From contig NZ_JACBFY010000001.1 in assembly GCF_021401245.1 (NCBI RefSeq), positions 1 to 64,000 of the forward strand: a stretch of 64,000 nucleotides of DNA. Reading direction: 5' to 3'. Under the pieces are notes generated by a model, which did no database searches, was not told the origin of the DNA, and saw nothing but the letters and a program-made list of their open reading frames with translations. Of the stretch, positions 7,150 to 15,809 are shown piece after piece (positions within the stretch are counted from its first letter, which is position 1; every line of letters starts with the position of its first letter). The position numbers and the translations under genes were made by a program. The DNA is from Pseudacidovorax sp. NFM-22. GTDB taxonomy: Bacteria > Pseudomonadota > Gammaproteobacteria > Burkholderiales > Burkholderiaceae_C.

Positions 7150-8055
7150 ATGGATCCTCGGCACCTGGTCCAGCTCGCGACCATCCTCGAGAAAGGCTCG
7201 ATCACGCAGGCGAGCCGGCATCTGCACCTCACGCAGCCCACGCTCACCCACAACATGCAGACGCTGGAGATGCAGGCCGGCGGCCAGCTCTTCGAGCGCA
7301 GCCGCTACGGTGTGCGCAGCACGCCCCTGGGCGAGATGCTGGCGCGCGAGGGGCGGGCCATTGCGCGCCGACTCAAGGACGCCGCGGAGGTCAGCGCCCG
7401 GCACCGCGGCGGCATCCGGCGCCAGTTGCGCCTCGGCTCGGGGCCCATGGTGGGCGCCGCGGTGCTCGACGAGGTGACGCGCGCCCTGCTGGCCCGCTTC
7501 GACGACCTGGCCCTGTCGGTGCGCAGCGATCGGCCGCATGTGCTGGTCGAGCAGTTGATCGACGGCCAGCACGACTTCGTCATCGGCCCCTCCTGGCTGG
7601 AGCGACCGCCGCAGGGCATCGAGCGGCGGCTGCTGGTGGCCGACACCCTGGGCGTGTACTGCGGAACGGGCCATGCCTTCGCCGGGCGGACATCGCTGGC
7701 GCACGGCGAGGCCGACGCCGCCGACTGGATCAGCCTGGGGACCGCATCGCCCTTCGACCAGGACGTGCAGGGCATGCTGGTGGGCGGCGGCGTGCAGCAG
7801 ATGCGTGCACAGGTGACGGTGCTGGGCGAGGCCTTCGTGCTGCTGGAGATGCTGGCGCGCGGGCGGCACCTGTCGGTGCTGCCCGACTTTCCCTTGCGGC
7901 GACTGAGCCAGCGCTTCGGGCTGGTGTCCTTGCCGTGGCCGGGACCGCCCGCGGCGCGGCCCATCTACCTGTGGAACCGAACCACGACGACCGAGAACGA
8001 CCTCATGGCGGAAGTGGGAGAGCTGATCCTGTCGCAGGTGCGGGCGCTGGCCTGA
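7150..8055 (+). CDS. LysR-family transcriptional regulator
   Basis: The 301-residue protein has the N-terminal LysR helix-turn-helix (residues 1-60: GSITQASRHLHLTQPTLTHN and the wing GGQLFERSRYGVRSTPLGE), then a periplasmic-binding-like effector domain. It is divergent from the sulfatase-tctC genes across a 92-base gap, the standard arrangement in which a LysR regulator controls its neighbour. The inducer is likely a sulfated or desulfated compound (inference). The promoter gap is AT-rich near 7110-7149 compared with the flanks. RBS quality before ATG 7150 is poor, but the LysR N-terminus fits this start. Confidence 0.9.
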   Translation: MDPRHLVQLATILEKGSITQASRHLHLTQPTLTHNMQTLEMQAGGQLFERSRYGVRSTPLGEMLAREGRAIARRLKDAAEVSARHRGGIRRQLRLGSGPMVGAAVLDEVTRALLARFDDLALSVRSDRPHVLVEQLIDGQHDFVIGPSWLERPPQGIERRLLVADTLGVYCGTGHAFAGRTSLAHGEADAADWISLGTASPFDQDVQGMLVGGGVQQMRAQVTVLGEAFVLLEMLARGRHLSVLPDFPLRRLSQRFGLVSLPWPGPPAARPIYLWNRTTTTENDLMAEVGELILSQVRALA

Positions 8056-8128
8056 GCGGCGCGGTCGAAGCGGACGTCAAGGCCCGGGCAGAGAGCAGCC
8101 TGTGCCGGAGCTGCGCCAAAGACGGACG

Positions 8129-8178
8129 AAAAAAACCGCCCGCGTCGGCCGGGTCCTCGACCCAGCCCTCGCGGGCGG
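8129..8178 (-). terminator. intrinsic terminator for the DUF3309 gene
   Basis: CCGCCCGCG (8136-8144) pairs with CGCGGGCGG (8170-8178), with an inner GGGTC/GACCC stem. Seven A residues at 8129-8135 become the U-tract for leftward transcription from the DUF3309 gene. Rightward transcripts from the LysR gene also meet the hairpin but without a good U-tract. Confidence 0.75.
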
Positions 8179-8202
8179 CTTCTTGGTGGTGCGCGCCGAG
8201 GG

Positions 8203-8361
8203 CTAGATTCGTCCCATGAGCAGCAGCACGATCACGATCACGAGCACCAGACCCAGGCCGCCGCTCGGGCCGTAGCCCCAGCTGCGGCTGTAGCCCCAGC
8301 TGGGCAGGGCGCCGATCAGCAGCAGGATCAGGACGATGAGCAGGATGAAGGAAAGGGACAT
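8203..8361 (-). CDS. DUF3309 family small membrane protein
   Basis: This 52-residue protein starts MSLSFILLIVLILLLIGALP and continues with SWGYSRSWGYGPSGG before a second hydrophobic segment ending LLLMGRI. Two short membrane helices linked by an aromatic, glycine-rich loop match DUF3309 closely over its whole length. These mini-proteins are widespread in Proteobacteria and of unknown function. It is transcribed alone, leftward, and is followed by a strong intrinsic terminator at 8129-8178. The 114 bases upstream (8362-8475) contain no other gene. Confidence 0.88.
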   Translation of the reverse strand: MSLSFILLIVLILLLIGALPSWGYSRSWGYGPSGGLGLVLVIVIVLLLMGRI

Positions 8362-8475
8362 GACGTAGCTCCGAGCTCTGTGAGTTGTTGACAGAGCGGA
8401 TGCTGCGCATGTCCAAGGGGCCGGGCGGACGGCGGTGGGCCCCTTGCGCTGTCAGGTCCTCGCCGCGGGCGGGTG

Positions 8476-9636
8476 TCAGAGTTTTGCCAGCCTCGTCAGC
8501 GCATCGCGCAGCGTCTCGTCGCGCTTGGCATAGCAGAAGCGCACCACGCGCTGGTCGAAGCCATCGCCATAGAAGGCCGACAGCGGGATCGCCGCCACGC
8601 CGATCTCGCGGGTGAGCCACTGGCAGAAGTCGGCCTCCGACAGGTCGCTCACCGCCGAGATGTCCACGCACTGGAAGTAGCTGCCCTCGCTCGGCAGAAG
8701 CCGCAGACGGGTGCGTGCCAGGCCTTCGGCGAACAGGTCGCGCTTGCGCTGGTAGAAGGCCGGCAGGTCTACATAAGGCGCCGCATCGGCCATGTAGTGC
8801 GCCAGCGCATGCTGCATCGGCGTGTTGACCGTGAACACGTTGAACTGGTGCACCTTGCGGAACTCGGCCGTCAGCACCGCCGGCGCGGCCACGTAGCCCA
8901 CCTTCCAGCCGGTGACGTGGTAGGTCTTGCCGAAGCTGCTGACGATCAGGCTGCGCGCTGCCAGGCCCGGGAAGCGGGCCACGCTCTGGTGCAGTGCGCC
9001 GTCGTAGACCATGTGCTCGTAGACCTCGTCGCTGATCAAGAACACGTCGGTGGGTGCGAGCAGGTCTTCGAGCTGGCGCATCTCGTCGGCCGTCCACACG
9101 GTGCCGCTCGGGTTGTGCGGCGTGTTGATCAGGATGGCGCGCGTGCGCGGCGTCAATGCTGCCGCGATGCGGTCGAAGTCGGGCCGGAAGCTGCCCGGCA
9201 CCAGCGGCACGCGCACCACCACGCCGCCGGCCAGCTCGATGTTGGGCACGTAGCTGTCGTAGCAGGGCTCCAGCACGATCACCTCGTCGCCCGGCCGCAC
9301 CAGCGCCAGGATGGCGGTGATGATGGCCTGCGTGGCCCCTGCGGTGACGGTGATCTCGCTGCCGGCGTCGTAGCGGCGGCCGTAGAGCGCCTCGATCTTG
9401 GCCGCGATGCGTTCGCGCAGCAGCGGCACGCCGGTCATCGGTGGGTACTGGTTGTGGCCGGCTGCCATCGCGGTGGTCACGGCGTCCAGCAGCTTAGGGT
9501 CGCAGCCGAAGTCCGGAAAGCCCTGGCCCAGGTTGACGGCGCCGTGCTCGGTCGCCAGGGCCGACATCACGGTGAAGATGGTGGTGCCCACGGCGGGCAG
9601 CTTGGTGCCCGGCTCGGGCGTGCGGGGAGCGGTCAT
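8476..9636 (-). CDS. PLP-dependent aminotransferase, class I/II (methionine aminotransferase-like)
   Basis: The 386-residue enzyme is a fold-type I aminotransferase. Visible features are VNLGQGFPDFGC near residue 34, ITVTAGATQAIITAI (cofactor phosphate region), INTPHNPSG near residue 165 and the PLP lysine in SSFGKTYHVTGWKVGY near residue 230. The sequence resembles E. coli YbdL, a methionine:2-oxo acid aminotransferase, and the kynurenine aminotransferase group. It would act in the cytoplasm in methionine salvage or amino-acid degradation. The neighbour in the same direction downstream is cysB's upstream region; cysB itself lies at 9663-10604, so the gene follows cysB by 26 bases and may be cotranscribed, linking it to sulfur metabolism. 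Confidence 0.9.
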   Translation of the reverse strand: MTAPRTPEPGTKLPAVGTTIFTVMSALATEHGAVNLGQGFPDFGCDPKLLDAVTTAMAAGHNQYPPMTGVPLLRERIAAKIEALYGRRYDAGSEITVTAGATQAIITAILALVRPGDEVIVLEPCYDSYVPNIELAGGVVVRVPLVPGSFRPDFDRIAAALTPRTRAILINTPHNPSGTVWTADEMRQLEDLLAPTDVFLISDEVYEHMVYDGALHQSVARFPGLAARSLIVSSFGKTYHVTGWKVGYVAAPAVLTAEFRKVHQFNVFTVNTPMQHALAHYMADAAPYVDLPAFYQRKRDLFAEGLARTRLRLLPSEGSYFQCVDISAVSDLSEADFCQWLTREIGVAAIPLSAFYGDGFDQRVVRFCYAKRDETLRDALTRLAKL

Positions 9637-9662
9637 GGCAGTGAAGGCGCGAAACGGCAAGG

Positions 9663-10604
9663 TCAGAGTTCGTAGTCGTCGTAGTGGCCGCTCAGGGCCT
9701 TGGCGATCAGGTTGCGGTCCAGGCGGTCCGAGAGCAGCTCGGCAAACTTGAAGACGAAGTTGCGCAGGTAGGCGCCACGCTTGAAGGCGATGCGGGCGAC
9801 GTTCTGGCCGATCACCTGGCCCATGGGCCGCACCACGAGGTCCTCGTTGTTGTCCTCGCGCACGGCCATCTCGGCCACGATGCCCACGCCGAGGCCCAGG
9901 CGCACATAGGTCTTGATGACGTCGGAGTCGATGGCCTCCAGCGCGATGCGTGGCGACAGCTTCTTCTGCGCGAAGGCATGGTCGATGCGCGTGCGGCCGG
10001 TGAAGGAAGGGTGGTAGGTGATGATCGGCTCGGCCGCCAGGTCCTCCAGGTTCACGCGCTCCTTGGCGGCCAGGGGATGGTCTTTGGGCAGCACCAGCAC
10101 GTGCTGCCATTCGTAGCAAGGCAGGGTGACCAGGCCGTCGTAGTCGTCCAGCGATTCGGTCGCCACGCCGACTTCCGCCACCTCGTCGAGCACCATCTGG
10201 GCCACCTGTGCCGGCGAGCCTTGGTGCAGGCTGACGTTCACCTTGGGATAGGCCTCGCGCAGCTTGACCACGGGGACGGGCAGCACGTAGCGGGCCTGGG
10301 TGTGCGTGGTGGCGATGGACAGCGTGCCGCTGTCCTGGGCGCTGAACTGCTCGCCGATGCGGCGAAGGTTGCCCACCTCGCGCATGATCAGCTCGATGCT
10401 GGCGATCACATGCTGGCCGGGTTCGGTCACGCGCTTCAGGCGCTTGCCGTGGCGCGCGAAGATCTCCACGCCCAGCTCTTCTTCCAGTTCGATGATGGCC
10501 TTGGAGACGCCGGGCTGCGAGGTGTGCAGCGCCTTGGCGGCTTCGGTCAGGTTCAGGTTGCGACGGACCGCTTCCTGAACGAACTTGAACTGGTGAAGGT
10601 TCAT
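9663..10604 (-). CDS. cysB: CysB, LysR-type regulator of sulfur assimilation
   Basis: The 313-residue product begins MNLHQFKFVQEAVRRNLNLT and follows CysB through its length. The HTH contains TEAAKALHTSQPGVSKAIIE; the effector domain has the sulfate/N-acetylserine pocket signature TTHTQARYVLP and ITYHPSFTGRTRID. CysB activates cysteine biosynthesis and sulfate or organosulfur uptake genes in response to N-acetylserine or sulfur starvation. It lies upstream of an aminotransferase gene of methionine type and downstream of cbiX. A dyad at 10628-10647 lies 24 bases upstream of the start and may be an autoregulatory site. Confidence 0.95.
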   Translation of the reverse strand: MNLHQFKFVQEAVRRNLNLTEAAKALHTSQPGVSKAIIELEEELGVEIFARHGKRLKRVTEPGQHVIASIELIMREVGNLRRIGEQFSAQDSGTLSIATTHTQARYVLPVPVVKLREAYPKVNVSLHQGSPAQVAQMVLDEVAEVGVATESLDDYDGLVTLPCYEWQHVLVLPKDHPLAAKERVNLEDLAAEPIITYHPSFTGRTRIDHAFAQKKLSPRIALEAIDSDVIKTYVRLGLGVGIVAEMAVREDNNEDLVVRPMGQVIGQNVARIAFKRGAYLRNFVFKFAELLSDRLDRNLIAKALSGHYDDYEL

Positions 10605-10627
10605 AACAAATCCCGATGTTTATCGAG

Positions 10628-10647
10628 ATTCATTATGCCTTATGAAT
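10628..10647. promoter_or_regulatory. inverted repeat in the cysB promoter region
   Basis: ATTCAT (10628-10633) and ATGAAT (10642-10647) form a perfect 6-bp dyad with an 8-bp spacer. It is in the only AT-rich stretch between cysB and cbiX. LysR-type regulators bind such interrupted palindromes and usually regulate themselves, so this is a candidate CysB site. The dyad ends exactly where the cbiX stop codon begins. Confidence 0.4.
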
Positions 10648-11019
10648 CTATTGAGGCGGGTGCAGCGCCAGTTGCGCCAGCAGGTCGATGACGGCCGGAT
10701 CCTGGCCCACGGCCGGGGCCTGGGTGAACTGCACGGCGGGGTGCTGCTGCCGCAGTTCGGCCATGAGCAGCGGCAGGTCTTCCCGCGCATGGCGGCCCAT
10801 GCCCAGGAAGAGCGGCACGACGTGGATGCTGGCCACGCCTTCAGCCACGAGTTCCGCCACCGCCGCCGGCAGGTCGGGCGCCACCAGTTCCAGATAGGCA
10901 CAGCGCACGCGCGCGTCCGCGGCCTGCTCGGCGACGCGACGCGCCACGGCTTCCACCGGCTCGCGCCACTGTGCGTCGCGCGACCCATGCGCAAAGAGGA
11001 CGATGCCGCGCGTCGTCAT
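10648..11019 (-). CDS. cbiX: CbiX/SirB-type chelatase domain protein
   Basis: The 123-residue protein has the short, single-domain CbiX fold. It begins TTRGIVLFAHGSRD with the metal-site His of the AHGSRD motif, and has AYLELVAPDLPAAV and VVPLFLGMGRHAREDLP, whose His is the second ligand. Small CbiX proteins insert Co2+, Ni2+ or Fe2+ into sirohydrochlorin for cobalamin, F430 or siroheme synthesis. Position next to cysB suggests a siroheme role, since sulfite reductase needs siroheme (inference). Its ATG overlaps the lptG stop (ATGA at 11016-11019), so it is the third gene of an lptF-lptG-cbiX unit. Confidence 0.85.
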   Translation of the reverse strand: MTTRGIVLFAHGSRDAQWREPVEAVARRVAEQAADARVRCAYLELVAPDLPAAVAELVAEGVASIHVVPLFLGMGRHAREDLPLLMAELRQQHPAVQFTQAPAVGQDPAVIDLLAQLALHPPQ

Positions 11020-12125
11020 CGCCGCAGCACCAGCCAGCCGAAGGCGCCCAGCGACATCAGCGAATACAGAAGGCCCGGCGCCGCCGCCGTGGCCCAGGGC
11101 CACCAGTCACGCAGATTGCCGATGTAGCCGAATACGTTGTTCAGCAGGAAGAAGCTGATGCCGATCATCACGCCGCCGAACACATAGCCGGCGATGCCGC
11201 TCTGGCGGAAGTGCAGGTAGGCGAAGGGCAGGGCCAGCACCACCATCACCAGGCAGGACAGCGGATAGAACACCTTGCGCCAGAACTCGATCTTGTAGCG
11301 CTGGGTGGCTTGGCCGTTGGCGTCCAGGTGGCGCGTGTACTCGAACAGGTCGACCGTGCGCATGCGCTCCGGCTTGAGCAGCGCGACCGCCACCATGTCG
11401 GTGGTCAGGCCCGTCTGCCAGGCCAGCAGCGGCTGGTGAACATTGATCACCTTGGGCGACGTCGTGCCTGGCGCGGTCTGGAACTCCTGCCGCTGGGCGT
11501 TCTGCAGCACCCACCCGCCCGCGACGATGCGCGCCGTGTCGGCCGTGGTCAGCGAGCGCAGGAAGCCGCGGTCGTCGAACTCGAACACGCGCGGCAGCTT
11601 CAGCGTGCCGTCGCGGTCGATGGACACCACGTTGACGGCGAAGGAATGGTCGCCCTGCCGCTCCTTCAGCCAGCCACCCGTGAGGCCGGCCGTCGCCAGG
11701 TAGCCCTGGTAGCGGGACTTGAGCAGCTGCGCCGCACGGTCGGACAACGGCGCCACGTAGTCGCCCACTGCAAAGGTCAGCACCACGAAGCCGAGGCCCA
11801 GCGTCAGCAGCATGCGCAGGGCTCGCCAGGGACCGAGGCCGCTGGTGCGCAGGATCGTGTATTCCGAGCTGCGCGCCAGATTGGCCATCACGAAGATGCT
11901 GCCGATCAGCACCGCGATCGGCAGCAGCTCGTAGAGATGGCTGGGCACCAGCAGCGCGACGTAGAGCAGGGCCTGCGGCAGGCCGTAGGGCGCGACCGTG
12001 CCCTTGCCCACCGAGGACAGCTCGTCCACGAAGTCGAAGAAGAAGAACAGGCTCAGGAAGCCCAGCGTGACGAAGGCGATCGACTTGATCGCCTCGGCGT
12101 AGATCAGGCGGCGCAGCGTTCTCAT
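11016..12125 (-). CDS. lptG: LPS export ABC transporter permease LptG
   Basis: The 369-residue inner-membrane protein starts MRTLRRLIYAEAIKSIAFVT. It has three N-terminal helices, a periplasmic beta-jellyroll (about residues 140-265, including RYKIEFWRKV at its end) and three C-terminal helices, as in LptF/LptG. With LptF and the LptB ATPase it extracts lipopolysaccharide from the inner membrane and passes it to LptC and LptA. It starts 4 bases after the lptF stop, consistent with a single lptF-lptG transcript diverging from pepA. Confidence 0.94.
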   Translation of the reverse strand: MRTLRRLIYAEAIKSIAFVTLGFLSLFFFFDFVDELSSVGKGTVAPYGLPQALLYVALLVPSHLYELLPIAVLIGSIFVMANLARSSEYTILRTSGLGPWRALRMLLTLGLGFVVLTFAVGDYVAPLSDRAAQLLKSRYQGYLATAGLTGGWLKERQGDHSFAVNVVSIDRDGTLKLPRVFEFDDRGFLRSLTTADTARIVAGGWVLQNAQRQEFQTAPGTTSPKVINVHQPLLAWQTGLTTDMVAVALLKPERMRTVDLFEYTRHLDANGQATQRYKIEFWRKVFYPLSCLVMVVLALPFAYLHFRQSGIAGYVFGGVMIGISFFLLNNVFGYIGNLRDWWPWATAAAPGLLYSLMSLGAFGWLVLRR

Positions 12126-12129
12126 GCGT

Positions 12130-13218
12130 TCAGGATGTGGCGACGCGCGGGCGCGGACGCCGCCAGCTGTTGTGGCGAAGGGCGATCCACAGCAGCATGC
12201 CCACGAGCATGCCGCCGTGCAGCACCACCAGGAAGCCCGGCAGCGAGAAGCGGCCGTTGCCCACCCAGCTCTGGCCCAGGTTCAGCAGGTTGAAGTAGAT
12301 GACGAAGCAGAACAGGGCGAACAGCAGGTTGCCGCTGCGACCCACGCGCGGGTTGACGTTGGACACCACCAGCGCCAGCAGCACGAAGTTCACGGCGGCC
12401 AGCACCATGCCCACGCGCCAGCCGAGCTCGCCCTGGTTGGGCAGCGAAGGCGATGCCATCAGTGCGAGCGTGGACAGCGCCTTCGGCGCTACCTCTTCGC
12501 CCGGCAGGGGGCTGTCGTTGCCCATGCGGGCGCCGTAGGTGCCGAACTCGCTGATCTTCAGGTCGCTGTTGTCGAAGCTGCGCTCCAGCCGCTGGCCGTT
12601 GGACAGGACCAGGTAGCGGCCGCCCATGAGCGTCTCCACCTTGCCGCTCTGGGCCGAGGTGATGATCTGCTGGTTGCGCTCCAGCGAGGAGATGAAGACG
12701 TTGGAGGCCGAGGTGGCGTCCGGCGAGTCCTTGTCGATGTAGAACACGCGGTTGCGTGCCGCCGACTCCTGGAACTGCCCGGGCGCCACGCGGTCGAGGT
12801 CGCCGCGGCGCTCGTACTGGTCACGCATGCCCTGCGTCTGCGAATTGGCCCAGGGCCAGCCGACGAGCGACAGCACGGCGATCAGCAGCAGCACCGGCCA
12901 GGCGAAGCGCAGCAGGGGCGAGATGAAGTCCGCCAGGCCGCGACCCGCCGAGAACCAGATGACCATCTCGCTGTCGCGATACATGCGCGACAGCGTGCCG
13001 ACGATCGAGATGAACAGGCTCAGGCTGAGGATGGTCGGCATGTAGCCGATCACCGTATAGGCCATCACCAGGAACACCTCGGAGGGATTGACGCTGCCAC
13101 GCGAGGCCAGGCCCAGCGTGCGGATCAGGATGATCGTCATCACGATCGCGATCAGCACCACCAGCGTGGCCCCGAAGCTGCGCGACAGCTCCTTGCGCAA
13201 AGTGGAATGGAATAACAT
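12130..13218 (-). CDS. lptF: LPS export ABC transporter permease LptF
   Basis: The 362-residue product begins MLFHSTLRKELSRSFGATLV, the classical LptF N-terminus, and has the conserved TLGLASRGSVNPSEV loop and MYRDSEMVIWFSAG cytoplasmic coupling helix. The periplasmic jellyroll lies around residues 130-260, followed by three helices. Together with LptG it forms the transmembrane part of the LptB2FG exporter. The gene diverges from pepA with only 22 bases between the two start codons, an arrangement common in Proteobacteria, so the two promoters must overlap each other's coding starts. Confidence 0.95.
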   Translation of the reverse strand: MLFHSTLRKELSRSFGATLVVLIAIVMTIILIRTLGLASRGSVNPSEVFLVMAYTVIGYMPTILSLSLFISIVGTLSRMYRDSEMVIWFSAGRGLADFISPLLRFAWPVLLLIAVLSLVGWPWANSQTQGMRDQYERRGDLDRVAPGQFQESAARNRVFYIDKDSPDATSASNVFISSLERNQQIITSAQSGKVETLMGGRYLVLSNGQRLERSFDNSDLKISEFGTYGARMGNDSPLPGEEVAPKALSTLALMASPSLPNQGELGWRVGMVLAAVNFVLLALVVSNVNPRVGRSGNLLFALFCFVIYFNLLNLGQSWVGNGRFSLPGFLVVLHGGMLVGMLLWIALRHNSWRRPRPRVATS

Positions 13219-13240
13219 CGTCCGAGCGAAAAGACGGATT

Positions 13241-14740
13241 ATGGACTTCCAACTCAAGACCCTCGGCCTCGCGCAGGCTGCCTCGGAAAAGGCCGACGCA
13301 CTCGTCGTCCTCGTGCATGACGACTTCAAGGGCGAAGGCAGCGACGGCGTATCGCGGCTGCTGGCCCAGGCCCGCAAGGCCGGCGATCTGAAAGGCAAGC
13401 CGGGCAAGCTGGTCGCGGCCTATGGGGCGGCCGACGTTTCGGCGACGCGGCTCGTGCTGTGCTCTGCCGGTGATCTTTCGTCCACGGCTGTTCGCAGTGC
13501 CGTCGGCGCGGCCCTGCAGGCGGTCAAGTCCGCCGCGCCCAAGAAGCTGGCGATGGTCTTCGCAGGCGCCGTCGATGCCCGGGCCCTGCATGCGGCGGTG
13601 CTCGCCGCCGCCGACGCGAGCTACGTCTACACCACCACACAGTCCAAGCCCGAGCCGCGCACCATCCGCCAGCTCGTGCTGGGCGTGGCCGATGCCTCCG
13701 GCCTGCAGGCCGGCTTCGACATCGCCCGCGCCACGGTGCGGGGCGTCGAATTCGCCAAGGAATGGGCCAACCGTCCGGGCAACCACTCCACGCCGACGAT
13801 GCTGGCCGAGGCGGCGCAGTCGCTGGCCCGCGGCCCCAAGCTCAAGGTCGAGGTGCTGGGACCGCGCGAGGTGGCCAAGCTCGGCATGGGCGCTTTCATG
13901 GCCGTGGCCCAGGGCTCCGAGCAGCCGCTGCGCTTCATCGTGCTGCGGTACCAGGGCGCGGCCAAGGACGTGGCGCCGCAGGTGCTAGTTGGCAAGGGCA
14001 TCACCTTCGACACCGGCGGCGTGTCGCTCAAGCCCGCAGCCGAGATGGACGAGATGAAGTTCGACATGGGCGGCGCGGCCAGCGTGCTCGGCGTCTTCCG
14101 TGCGCTGGGCGAGATCCAGCCTGCCATCAACGTCGTCGGCCTCATTCCCAGCTGCGAGAACATGAACGATGGCCGTGCGGTCAAGCCCGGCGACGTGGTC
14201 ACCAGCATGGACGGCCAGACCATCGAGATCCTCAACACCGACGCCGAAGGCCGGCTCATCCTGTGCGATGCGCTGACCTATGCCAAGCGCTTCGCGCCCA
14301 AGGCGGTCATCGACATCGCGACTTTGACGGGCGCCTGCGTGGTGGCCCTGGGCGGCGTGCGCAGCGGCCTGTTCTCCAGCGACGATGCCCTGGCCGAGGC
14401 CCTGCAGCGTGCCGGCGAGAACGCGCAGGACCGTTGCTGGCGCATGCCGCTGGATGACGAGTACGCCGAAGGGCTGAAGACGCGCTTCGCCGACGTCGCC
14501 AACGTGGCCGGCCGCGCGGGCGGCGCCATCACGGCGGCCAAATTCCTTCAGCGTTTCACCGCCGACTTCGCCTGGGCGCACCTGGACATCGCCGGCACCG
14601 CCTGGAAGAGTGGCGGCGCCAAGGGCGCGACGGGCCGTCCCGTGGGCCTGCTGCTGGACTACCTGCTGTCGCAGGCTGCCGCAGGCGCCGTGCCGACGGC
14701 GCCGCGCAAGCGCGCCCGCAAGACGCCCGCGTCGGCCTGA
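13241..14740 (+). CDS. pepA: leucyl aminopeptidase PepA (M17)
   Basis: The 499-residue protein is a full-length M17 zinc aminopeptidase. The N-terminal alpha/beta domain occupies about residues 1-170. The catalytic domain has VGKGITFDTGGVSLKPA (Lys and Asp ligands), MKFDMGGAASVLG and the family signature NTDAEGRLILCDAL. The C-terminus is extended by a basic Ala/Arg/Lys tail. It removes N-terminal leucine and other residues in the cytoplasm; some homologues also bind DNA. ATG 13241 gives the usual MDFQLK start, and holC follows 19 bases later in the same direction. Confidence 0.95.
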   Translation: MDFQLKTLGLAQAASEKADALVVLVHDDFKGEGSDGVSRLLAQARKAGDLKGKPGKLVAAYGAADVSATRLVLCSAGDLSSTAVRSAVGAALQAVKSAAPKKLAMVFAGAVDARALHAAVLAAADASYVYTTTQSKPEPRTIRQLVLGVADASGLQAGFDIARATVRGVEFAKEWANRPGNHSTPTMLAEAAQSLARGPKLKVEVLGPREVAKLGMGAFMAVAQGSEQPLRFIVLRYQGAAKDVAPQVLVGKGITFDTGGVSLKPAAEMDEMKFDMGGAASVLGVFRALGEIQPAINVVGLIPSCENMNDGRAVKPGDVVTSMDGQTIEILNTDAEGRLILCDALTYAKRFAPKAVIDIATLTGACVVALGGVRSGLFSSDDALAEALQRAGENAQDRCWRMPLDDEYAEGLKTRFADVANVAGRAGGAITAAKFLQRFTADFAWAHLDIAGTAWKSGGAKGATGRPVGLLLDYLLSQAAAGAVPTAPRKRARKTPASA

Positions 14741-14759
14741 GGCCGAGCGCAACGCACCC

Positions 14760-15197
14760 GTGACCGAGATCGACGTCCACTACAACACGGCCGACAAGCT
14801 GCAGCATGCCTGCCGGCTCCTGCGCAAGGCCGTGCTCGGTGCCGATGCGCAGGTCGTGGTGCAAGGGCCCGGCGAACTGCTCGACGCGCTGGACGAAGCC
14901 TTGTGGCGCTTCTCGCCGGCGGACTTCATCCCGCACTGCAAGGCCGATGCGCCAGTGCATGTGCGCGGGCGCTCCGCCGTGCTGCTGGGCCTGGCCGAAG
15001 GCGAACCACCGTCCCACCGGCAGGTGATGCTCAACCTGGGCCTGGCCCTGCCGCAGGGCTTCGAGCGCTTCGATCGCCTGATCGACGTGGTGGGCCTCGA
15101 CGACGACGAGCGGCTGGCCGGGCGCTCGCGCTGGCGCCACTATTCGGATCGCGGCTACGCCATCACGCGGCACGACGTGGGATCGCGCAGCGCATGA
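14760..15197 (+). CDS. holC: DNA polymerase III chi subunit HolC
   Basis: The 145-residue product, from GTG 14760, reads TEIDVHYNTADKLQHACRLL with the HolC pattern of an HYN..DKL.HACRLLRKA start, then LWRFSPADFIPHC and LINL-type core (VMLNLGLALPQGFERFDRLI). Chi links the clamp loader to single-stranded DNA-binding protein at the fork. The open frame extends upstream into pepA, but homology begins at the GTG. pepA-holC adjacency is conserved across beta- and gammaproteobacteria. The stop overlaps the next ATG (ATGA at 15194-15197). Confidence 0.92.
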   Translation: MTEIDVHYNTADKLQHACRLLRKAVLGADAQVVVQGPGELLDALDEALWRFSPADFIPHCKADAPVHVRGRSAVLLGLAEGEPPSHRQVMLNLGLALPQGFERFDRLIDVVGLDDDERLAGRSRWRHYSDRGYAITRHDVGSRSA

Positions 15198-15673
15198 GCG
15201 TGCCGCCCCGCACCCCGCCGCGCTTCGTGCCGACCCTCACCGCGGTGGTCGACCTCGACGCGCCGTCGGTGGTGGGCCCCGAGCTGGTCTGGCCCGAGAC
15301 GCCCGCTCCGGTGCCCCAGGCCGATGCACCCGCCGCTACGGTCCCGCCGGCCGCCGAAGCCATGCCTGTGGCGCAGGCCTCTGCCGAGCCGGCGCCCACC
15401 GCCTCCATGGTGGCCATCCGTCCCGAGGACATCTTCGAGATCGAGGAAGAGCTGCTGCACCGTGTGCTCCAGCGCGTCGACCTGCGGCTGGAGGAGGCGC
15501 TGACCGATGTCGTCTCGCAAGCCGTCCAGCAGCAACTCGACGCCATGATCCCGGTGCTTCGCAACCGTCTCGAAGACCAGTTGCGGCAGCTCATTTCGAA
15601 CGCCCTGGCCGAGGAGCTTTCGGCCGCCCAACCCCGTGTTTCCGCCGGGGTTCGTGCACCATCGTTGGGCTAA
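15194..15673 (+). CDS. hypothetical protein, proline/alanine-rich with C-terminal helix
   Basis: The 159-residue protein starts MSVPPRTPPRFVPTLTAVVD, coupled to holC by an ATGA overlap. Residues 30-75 are a low-complexity Pro/Ala linker. Residues 80-140 form an amphipathic, probably coiled-coil helix (EDIFEIEEELLHRVLQRVDL and on). Proteins of this shape often follow holC in Burkholderiales, but I know of no function. The position suggests a replisome- or chromosome-related role at most; no catalytic motif is visible. Confidence 0.7.
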   Translation: MSVPPRTPPRFVPTLTAVVDLDAPSVVGPELVWPETPAPVPQADAPAATVPPAAEAMPVAQASAEPAPTASMVAIRPEDIFEIEEELLHRVLQRVDLRLEEALTDVVSQAVQQQLDAMIPVLRNRLEDQLRQLISNALAEELSAAQPRVSAGVRAPSLG

Positions 15674-15809
15674 ACTGACTTGCAGGTCGGAGGGCGCGCG
15701 GGTGCCGCCAGCCGGTGCGTCGGCCTGGAACTTGCTCCAGCATGGCGCGCCGGTTGCATCGACCGGTAGACCAACATCAATCCTGTCTTCATCGTTCTGG
15801 AGGTTTCTC

